Below, in pieces: positions 23,758 to 28,872 of a stretch of 28,872 nt of DNA (within the stretch, counting starts at the first letter, position 1; every line of letters starts with the position of its first letter). Under the pieces are notes generated by a model that worked only from the letters and a program-made list of their open reading frames with translations, was not told the DNA's origin and did not search any database. This DNA comes from an uncultured Proteiniphilum sp. GTDB taxonomy: Bacteria; Bacteroidota; Bacteroidia; Bacteroidales; Dysgonomonadaceae. The translations under genes and the position numbers were made by a program. The stretch is taken from contig NZ_CALNAT010000084.1 of assembly GCF_937873925.1 (NCBI RefSeq), positions 1-28,872 of the forward strand, read 5' to 3'.

Positions 23758-25230
23758 ATGGGAAATCCAAAAGCATTTATGACGATACCCAGGAAAGAGG
23801 CCGGATATCGTCCCGTAAGCGACAGAATATATGATTACAGCGAAGTAGAGCAGACACTCAACAGGGAAGACCGCAAGTTGCAGGCAGCCCGGTGTATGGA
23901 CTGCGGCATCCCGTTCTGCCACTGGTCCTGCCCCCTTGGGAATAAAATGCCCGAATGGCAGGATCATATCTACAAAGGCGAATGGAAAAAGGGAGTAGAA
24001 GTATTGCAGGAGACGAATAACTTTCCGGAATTTACCGGGCGGGTTTGTCCCGCGCCTTGCGAGAAATCCTGTGTGCTTGCGCTACACGAAGCCCCGGTGA
24101 CCATCCGGGAGAATGAGGCGGCCGTGACCGAAGTGGCGTTCAGGGAAGGCATGATAAAAGCCCATCCGCCGAAACACAGGACAGGCAAGAGAGTGGCCGT
24201 CATCGGCTCGGGGCCGGCAGGATTGGCGGCAGCCCAGCAGCTGAACAGGAAAGGGCACTCTGTCACCGTCTTCGAAAAGGATCACAGACCGGGCGGACTG
24301 CTCAGGTACGGCATCCCTAATTTCAAACTGGCCAAACAGGTCATCGACCGCCGGCTGGCATTACTTATCGAAGAGGGCATTGAATTCAGCACCAATACGG
24401 AGGTAGGAAAACAGATCTCGGGAGCGGAGATCATGAGGGAATATGATGCCGTCTGCCTGGCAGTGGGCGCCGGACAACCAAGGGACATCACTCCGGAGGG
24501 ACGTGAGCTGCAAGGCATTCACTTCGCCATGGATTTTCTCTCACAACAGATCCGTATCCTTCAGAAAGAGGAACCCGATACCGCCGAAAGAATATCGGCA
24601 AAAGGGAAGCATGTGTTGGTGATCGGCGGAGGCGATACCGGCTCCGACTGTGTGGGCACGTCGATAAGGCAGGGGGCCGAAAGCGTGACGCAGATCGAGA
24701 TCATGCCTAAACCACCCGTGGGGCATAACTCCGCTACCCCATGGCCGAGCCCTTACCCGCAGGTACTGAAAACCTCCTCATCACACGAGGAGGGTTGCGA
24801 ACGCCGCTGGCAACTGAATACGCTGATGTTCCGCGGAGAAAAAGGACAGGTGAAAGAGGCGCTGGTAGAAGAAGTGAACTGGGAGAAAGACGGGAACGGC
24901 CGCTTCGGTATGGTTTCCACAGGCAGGAAAGAAGTACTGAAAGCCGACCTGGTACTGCTGGCGCTCGGCTTCGTGCATCCGGTCCAGGAGGGTTTGTTGA
25001 ATGAATTAGGCGTCAATTATGATGTCCGGGGAAATGTGGCGGTCGACAAACAGCATCACAGTACTGTCCCCAAAGTTTTCGCCACCGGCGATGCCGTGAT
25101 GGGAGCCAGTCTCGTGGTGAAAGCCATCGCCTCGGGCAGAAAAACCGCCGAGAATATTCATCAGATGCTAATGCAGCAAGAGAACGCGGCACTTTCCGTA
25201 TCATCGGCAGCATCCCTTTTATCACAATAA
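23758..25230 (+). CDS. gltD: Glutamate synthase small subunit (NADPH side)
   Basis: GltD takes electrons from NADPH through FAD and iron-sulphur clusters to GltB. The 490-residue product has the two N-terminal cysteine groups C46/C49/C54/C58 (CMDCGIPFCHWSC) and C97/C101/C105 (CPAPCEKSC) for 4Fe-4S clusters. It has an FAD dinucleotide fold GSGPAGLAAAQQLNRKG (about 150-167), an NADPH fold VIGGGDTGSDCVGTSIRQGA (about 289-308) and the terminal FAD motif FATGDAVMGASLVVKAIASG (about 441-460). It starts 12 nt after the detached gltB tail, so it should be cotranscribed with gltB. Homologous subunits also serve in other iron-sulphur oxidoreductases, but the neighbour settles the role. Confidence 0.96.
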   Translation: MGNPKAFMTIPRKEAGYRPVSDRIYDYSEVEQTLNREDRKLQAARCMDCGIPFCHWSCPLGNKMPEWQDHIYKGEWKKGVEVLQETNNFPEFTGRVCPAPCEKSCVLALHEAPVTIRENEAAVTEVAFREGMIKAHPPKHRTGKRVAVIGSGPAGLAAAQQLNRKGHSVTVFEKDHRPGGLLRYGIPNFKLAKQVIDRRLALLIEEGIEFSTNTEVGKQISGAEIMREYDAVCLAVGAGQPRDITPEGRELQGIHFAMDFLSQQIRILQKEEPDTAERISAKGKHVLVIGGGDTGSDCVGTSIRQGAESVTQIEIMPKPPVGHNSATPWPSPYPQVLKTSSSHEEGCERRWQLNTLMFRGEKGQVKEALVEEVNWEKDGNGRFGMVSTGRKEVLKADLVLLALGFVHPVQEGLLNELGVNYDVRGNVAVDKQHHSTVPKVFATGDAVMGASLVVKAIASGRKTAENIHQMLMQQENAALSVSSAASLLSQ

Positions 25231-25261
25231 CATCCATTCATCAATCAATAAGAAATTGCTA

Positions 25262-25307
25262 AAATCCGGTTATCCCCCGCCGTAAGCAGATGGTTTCATC
25301 CGGATTT
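25262..25307 (+). other. Inverted repeat between gltD and asnB
   Basis: AAATCCGG (25262-25269) pairs with CCGGATTT (25300-25307) around 30 nt. It lies 31 nt after gltD and 91 nt before asnB and is followed only by ATGGC, so it is weak as a terminator. It may be a leader structure or barrier of the asnB transcript. The rest of this 168-nt gap shows no gene and no clear promoter. Confidence 0.35.
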
Positions 25308-25398
25308 ATGGCTGCATCACCCCAATTTCTTTGTAGAAAAGGGAAAGACCTCTCCAAAGAAGATGGATTTATAAGATAAATTAAAAACAGGAAATAAC

Positions 25399-27075
25399 AT
25401 GTGTGGAATAGTTTGTACATTCAATATAAAAAGGCCGGAAGAACAATTACGCCCTCAACTGCTGAAAATGTCGAGGAAATTGCGTCACCGCGGACCCGAC
25501 TGGTCGGGTATCTTCTCTTCCGATAAAGCACTCATGGCGCACGAACGCCTCTCGATCATCGACCCCGCGTCGGGGAAACAGCCTCTTTACAGCAAAGACG
25601 GTAAACTGGTGCTGGCCGTGAACGGCGAAATTTATAACCACCGGGAGATCCGGAAGCAATACCAGGGCAAGTATGAATTCCTCACGCGGTCTGATTGTGA
25701 AGTTATCTTAGCGCTGTACCGGGATAAGGGGACCGGCTTTCTGGATGATCTGAATGGTATTTTTGCCTTTGCCCTGTACGACACCGAAAAAGATGTTTTT
25801 TTGGTGGGACGTGACCATATCGGGATCATTCCCCTCTATCACGGATGGGACAAGGATGGAGCCTACTATGTCGCATCGGAGTTGAAAGCGCTGGAAGGGT
25901 ATTGCAACAGGATTGAAGAGTTTCCTCCCGGGCATTACTATTACAGTGGCGACGAGCAACCCCGGAGATGGTATTCCCGCGAGTGGACGGAATATGACAA
26001 TGTGAAAGGGAATACTTCGGATGTACAACTTCTCAGAAAAGCACTGGAAGACGCCGTACAACGCCAGATGATGAGCGATGTGCCTTACGGGGTACTGCTT
26101 TCGGGCGGACTGGACTCTTCCATCATTTCCGCTATCGTCAAGAAATTCGCTGCGAAACGGGTAGAAAGCGACAACCGCGAAGATGCCTGGTGGCCGCAAC
26201 TCCACTCCTTTGCCATCGGCCTGGAAGGATCGCCCGACCTGGCGGCGGCACGAAAAGTGGCAAGCCATATCGGGTCGGTGCACCACGAGATTTATTACAC
26301 CATTCAGGAAGGAATCGACGCCATCCGGGACGTAATCTACCATATCGAAACATATGACGTGACGACTGTCCGCGCAAGTACGCCGATGTATCTCATCGCC
26401 CGCTTCATTAAATCGATGGGGGTGAAGATGGTGCTTTCCGGCGAAGGGGCCGACGAGATCTTCGGGGGATATCTCTATTTCCACAAAGCTCCCAACGCTG
26501 AAGAGTTCCACAAAGAAACCGTCCGGAAACTGGGTAAATTGTACCAGTACGACTGTTTGCGGGCCAATAAATCGCTGGCATCGTGGGGAGTGGAAGGACG
26601 CGTACCCTTCCTCGACAAAGAATTTATGGATGTAGCCATGCGCCTCAATCCCAAAGACAAGATGGCGGGGAACGGAAAGATTGAAAAGCATATCCTGCGC
26701 CAGGCATTTGAAGATTATCTGCCCGCAGAAGTTGCCTGGCGCCAGAAAGAGCAGTTCTCCGACGGTGTAGGATACGGCTGGATCGACACCTTAAAAGAGA
26801 TGGCGGCCCACGAAGTAACGGACGAACAGATGGCCAATGTACATCATCGCTTTCCCATCAATCCGCCGTTAACCAAAGAAGAGTACATGTACCGCTGTAT
26901 CTATTCCGAACTGTTCCCGTCGGACAGCGCCGCCCGGTGCGTTCCGTCCGTTCCGTCGGTAGCATGCAGTACGCCTGTCGCCCTGGAATGGGATGAGCAA
27001 TTCAGGAAAAATGCCGACCCCTCAGGCAGAGCGGTCGGCCAAGTACATGAGCACGGATATCAGCAGGCGCACTGA
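25399..27075 (+). CDS. asnB: Asparagine synthase (glutamine-hydrolysing)
   Basis: AsnB makes asparagine from aspartate, ATP and glutamine. The 558-residue product has a class II glutaminase domain with nucleophile Cys2 (MCGIVCTFN) and RHRGPDWSG (about 30-38), then VNGEIYNH near 73-80. The synthetase PP-loop SGGLDSS is at 235-241. Later motifs are LSGEGADEIFGGYLYFHKAP and SWGVEGRVPFLDKEFM (about 393-408). The tail CVPSVPSVACSTPVALEWDE, ending in a PSGRAV box, is the usual end of this Bacteroidetes subfamily. It sits downstream of glnN/gltBD and uses the glutamine they supply. It converges with manC, with a terminator hairpin between. Confidence 0.96.
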   Translation: MCGIVCTFNIKRPEEQLRPQLLKMSRKLRHRGPDWSGIFSSDKALMAHERLSIIDPASGKQPLYSKDGKLVLAVNGEIYNHREIRKQYQGKYEFLTRSDCEVILALYRDKGTGFLDDLNGIFAFALYDTEKDVFLVGRDHIGIIPLYHGWDKDGAYYVASELKALEGYCNRIEEFPPGHYYYSGDEQPRRWYSREWTEYDNVKGNTSDVQLLRKALEDAVQRQMMSDVPYGVLLSGGLDSSIISAIVKKFAAKRVESDNREDAWWPQLHSFAIGLEGSPDLAAARKVASHIGSVHHEIYYTIQEGIDAIRDVIYHIETYDVTTVRASTPMYLIARFIKSMGVKMVLSGEGADEIFGGYLYFHKAPNAEEFHKETVRKLGKLYQYDCLRANKSLASWGVEGRVPFLDKEFMDVAMRLNPKDKMAGNGKIEKHILRQAFEDYLPAEVAWRQKEQFSDGVGYGWIDTLKEMAAHEVTDEQMANVHHRFPINPPLTKEEYMYRCIYSELFPSDSAARCVPSVPSVACSTPVALEWDEQFRKNADPSGRAVGQVHEHGYQQAH

Positions 27076-27137
27076 GCCTCATGAATTCGTATACATGATT
27101 CCGGAAGACCAGACACCAAAAGCATCAGCACGCACTG

Positions 27138-27157
27138 AGCCGGGCGAATACCCGGCT
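27138..27157. terminator. Hairpin between convergent asnB and manC
   Basis: AGCCGGG (27138-27144) pairs with CCCGGCT (27151-27157) around CGAATA, with TTTAT following on the plus strand. It is 63 nt after asnB and 17 nt beyond the manC stop, so it may serve both directions. The words GCACTGAGCC occur twice (near 27070 and 27133). Confidence 0.7.
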
Positions 27158-27173
27158 TTATGCCCCGGTCGGG

Positions 27174-28256
27174 TTAAACATACTCGTCGCCGTAACGGAA
27201 CTTCACATCCGTCACGAAGTGTTTGATCCGCTGCTCCTCGCTTTTCTTGCAGATCATCAATACATTGTCCGACTCGGCCACAATATAACCGTCAAGACCC
27301 TGTAAGACGACCAGTTTATCCTCACTCATCGCGACGATATTGTCGTTGCTCTCGACAAACAGGGTTTTGCAGTGCAGGTTGGCGTTGCTCTCCTCATCCT
27401 TCCCTGAAATTTCATGCAGAGCACCCCAGGTTCCCAGGTCGCTCCAGCCGAAATTGGAGATGTTCACATAGACGTTATCAGCTTTCTCCAGGATACCGTA
27501 ATCGATGGATATATTGGGACAGAACGGGAAACTGGCATCGATAAACTTTTTCTCTTCAGGCGTGTTGAACAACTCTTTTCCCTCACTGAATTTCTGATTG
27601 ATATCCGGAAGGTATTTTTTGAAAGCATCCATGATGGTGTTTACATTCCACAGGAAGATACCCGAGTTCCATACAAACTCTCCGCTGTCGACAAACTTTT
27701 TGGCCAGTTCGAAATTAGGCTTCTCGGTAAACGCTTTCACTTTGTAGATTCCGCCTGTCTCTTCCTCATTCACCTGAATATATCCATAACCTGTTTCAGG
27801 ACGACTGGGTTTAATTCCCAGCGTGAGTAGAACCGGGTTGCTGTTTACAAAGTCCAGTCCCTTTTGGATATCGGCCACGAACTCATCCGTCTTCACGATC
27901 AGGTGATCCGAAGGGGCGACGACTATATTCGCATCGGGATCAACCGCTTTTATTCTGAAAGAAGCGTATGCGATGGCAGGAGCGGTATTCCTCCTGATCG
28001 GCTCCAGCAGAAGCTGATCCTCTTTCAGTTCCGGCAACTGCTTCTTCGTCATTTCGGCGTACGCATCGTTCGTCACAATATATATGTTCTCAACCGGAAC
28101 AATCTGTTTAAACCGGTCGAAGGTACTTTGCAGCAATGACCGTCCCGTTCCGAAGAAATCAAGAAATTGTTTGGGTTTTCCCTCCTTGCTGAAGGGCCAG
28201 AAGCGGCTTCCTACCCCGCCGCTCATTATGACACAATAATTATGATTGTTTCTCAT
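27174..28256 (-). CDS. manC: Mannose-1-phosphate guanylyltransferase
   Basis: The enzyme makes GDP-mannose from mannose-1-phosphate and GTP, feeding capsule, O-antigen, GDP-fucose and glycoprotein sugars. The 360-residue product begins with the nucleotidyltransferase motif VIMSGGVGSRFWPFSK (about 9-24) and PKQFLDFFG (28-36). It has LEPIRRNTAPAIAYA (about 84-98), APSDHLI near 113-119, the region ETGYGYIQ (about 154-161), VKAFTEKPN, and FVWNSGIFLWN (about 193-203). It lacks the C-terminal type II phosphomannose isomerase domain of bifunctional AlgA-like enzymes. The start ATG at 28256 is preceded by AT-rich sequence with a TATCTTTA box on the minus strand near 28412 and the 20-nt repeat at 28331. 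Confidence 0.95.
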   Translation of the reverse strand: MRNNHNYCVIMSGGVGSRFWPFSKEGKPKQFLDFFGTGRSLLQSTFDRFKQIVPVENIYIVTNDAYAEMTKKQLPELKEDQLLLEPIRRNTAPAIAYASFRIKAVDPDANIVVAPSDHLIVKTDEFVADIQKGLDFVNSNPVLLTLGIKPSRPETGYGYIQVNEEETGGIYKVKAFTEKPNFELAKKFVDSGEFVWNSGIFLWNVNTIMDAFKKYLPDINQKFSEGKELFNTPEEKKFIDASFPFCPNISIDYGILEKADNVYVNISNFGWSDLGTWGALHEISGKDEESNANLHCKTLFVESNDNIVAMSEDKLVVLQGLDGYIVAESDNVLMICKKSEEQRIKHFVTDVKFRYGDEYV

Positions 28257-28330
28257 TCCTAAGATTATATATGTATTTTAAAATGAAATTTACGTCGGTT
28301 CATATCTGTCATTTTACGGGTTCAATAAAT

Positions 28331-28350
28331 TTAGCTTAACGAAAACGTTC
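28331..28350 (-). repeat. 20-nt dispersed repeat upstream of manC
   Basis: Exact reverse complement of 12011-12030. It lies 75-94 nt before the manC ATG, in the same orientation relative to manC as the other copy has to nrfH. Confidence 0.6.
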
Positions 28351-28507
28351 CTTATTAGTTAAATAACGTCCTTTCGCAACAATTTGTTTATGGTCTCCGC
28401 AAATTTGCCCTTAAAGATACAAAACAAAACCGAAACCACATCGGAAAGCAGTCGGAAACGAACATGAGAATTATTCCCTAAAGTTAACCGTTTGAATCTT
28501 GTTCTAC

Positions 28508-28524
28508 TCTCACTTAACGAAATA
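28508..28524. repeat. Partial copy of the hairpin repeat
   Basis: TCTCACTTAACGAAATA is identical to 9768-9784 in copy 1. The preceding CTTGTTCTAC resembles the repeat's 3' arm, but the hairpin half is not recognisable, so this copy is truncated or diverged. Confidence 0.5.
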
Positions 28525-28773
28525 ACTGCTATCTACCACATAGTACAAATAATCTTCCCCCCATATCCTAACGAAAAGAGAAGAGAACCGCACAAAATCC
28601 ATAAAACATTTTCGACCTTTAGTCTTCCCTCTGGAAAACGAGAGGCGGTGACATTCCAACCAAACAGAGGTATAGCATCACTGACATATGCATTCGACCA
28701 CAAAGACAGACGATCAAAACTTCAAATAAAACATGAATTACACCCCATACTCGCAAAAAAGAGCGGTAACTTA

Positions 28774-28804
28774 TTTTAAAATACCAAAAATATGCGTACT
28801 TTTG
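28774..28804 (+). promoter_or_regulatory. Promoter of tRNA-Leu
   Basis: TTTT at 28774-28777, 19 nt, then TACTTTTG at 28797-28804 fits the Bacteroidetes consensus with one change in the -33 box. The expected start near 28810 is about 12 nt before the tRNA. Confidence 0.6.
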
Positions 28805-28821
28805 CATTCACTTTTGGTAAT

Positions 28822-28872
28822 GCCCAGATGGCGGAATTGGTAGACGCGCTGGTCTCAAACACCAGTGGATTC
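28822..28872 (+). tRNA. tRNA-Leu (anticodon CAA), cut by window edge
   Basis: The first 51 nt of a leucine tRNA: acceptor strand GCCCAGA, D-arm with GGAATTGGTAGACGC, and anticodon stem CTGGT/ACCAG enclosing CTCAAAC, so the anticodon is CAA (reads UUG). The variable arm is just beginning at the edge; leucine tRNAs have a long one. The T-arm and 3' end lie outside. Confidence 0.93.

Larger units (their letters stand above)
28257..28821. other. 565-nt gap between manC and tRNA-Leu, repeat pieces only
   Basis: It contains the 20-nt repeat (28331-28350), a partial copy of the hairpin repeat (28508-28524) and the tRNA promoter (28774-28804). Two short frames in it (28492-28779 plus, 28619-28807 minus) have no domain and no coding character. 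The stretch about 28540-28700 may belong to a dispersed repeat reading on the minus strand, which I cannot confirm from this window. Confidence 0.5.

Noticed and set aside
25708..26691. 327-codon minus-strand ORF inside asnB
   Set aside because: It is a shadow frame of a strongly conserved asnB coding region.
28492..28779. 95-codon plus-strand ORF before the tRNA
   Set aside because: It begins inside the repeat piece and overlaps the tRNA promoter; no family resemblance.

Overview
The window looks like a chromosome segment from a Bacteroidales bacterium, possibly of the Dysgonomonadaceae/Proteiniphilum type (family-level guess, low confidence). Reasons: SusC/SusD/GH92 remnants, promoters of the Bacteroidetes TTTG-N19-TAnnTTTG type, a type III glutamine synthetase, an NrfHA plus ResB/CcsA cluster, a glycine-rich RRM protein, and few Shine-Dalgarno sequences.

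Left third (1 to about 7 kb) is a scarred accessory region. It opens with the N-terminal part of a tyrosine recombinase running off the left edge. Next come the wreck of a polysaccharide-utilisation locus on the minus strand (susC and susD remnants, and a GH92 mannosidase remnant, each keeping its two ends but missing its middle), two intact secreted or Tat-type enzymes between the remnants (Gfo/Idh/MocA oxidoreductase and TIM-barrel sugar isomerase), and a 57-bp scrap of a second plsC gene. An HTH regulator with a palindromic operator, an intact plsC, the tail of a cold-shock-domain gene abutting plsC, and an RRM protein follow.

Middle (7 to 12 kb): an AlkD-type DNA glycosylase gene (plus) faces a minus-strand run made of a Crp/Fnr regulator, an AraC-HTH/O6-alkylguanine methyltransferase fusion, a GNAT-like protein, and an IbrA/IbrB pair (PAPS-reductase-like and ParB-like). 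Two 63-nt hairpin repeats with compensatory stem changes lie between the GNAT-like gene and ibrA. One of them supplies the last codons and stop of the GNAT-like gene.

Right part (12 to 27 kb) is core metabolism on the plus strand. nrfH-nrfA-resB-ccsA makes ammonia from nitrite and carries its own System II cytochrome c assembly genes, with the Crp/Fnr gene divergent to it. glnN, gltB-gltD and asnB then assimilate ammonia into glutamine, glutamate and asparagine, so the block is a continuous nitrite-to-amino-acid module. gltB is broken by a 34-bp AT-rich insertion flanked by CAATAT. The missing 79-residue C-terminus is still encoded as a separate overlapping ORF.

The right edge has manC (minus), a 565-nt gene-poor stretch with repeat pieces, and the first 51 nt of a tRNA-Leu(CAA). 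The decamer CTTAACGAAA occurs five times in the window (about 0.06 expected by chance), marking a dispersed repeat family.
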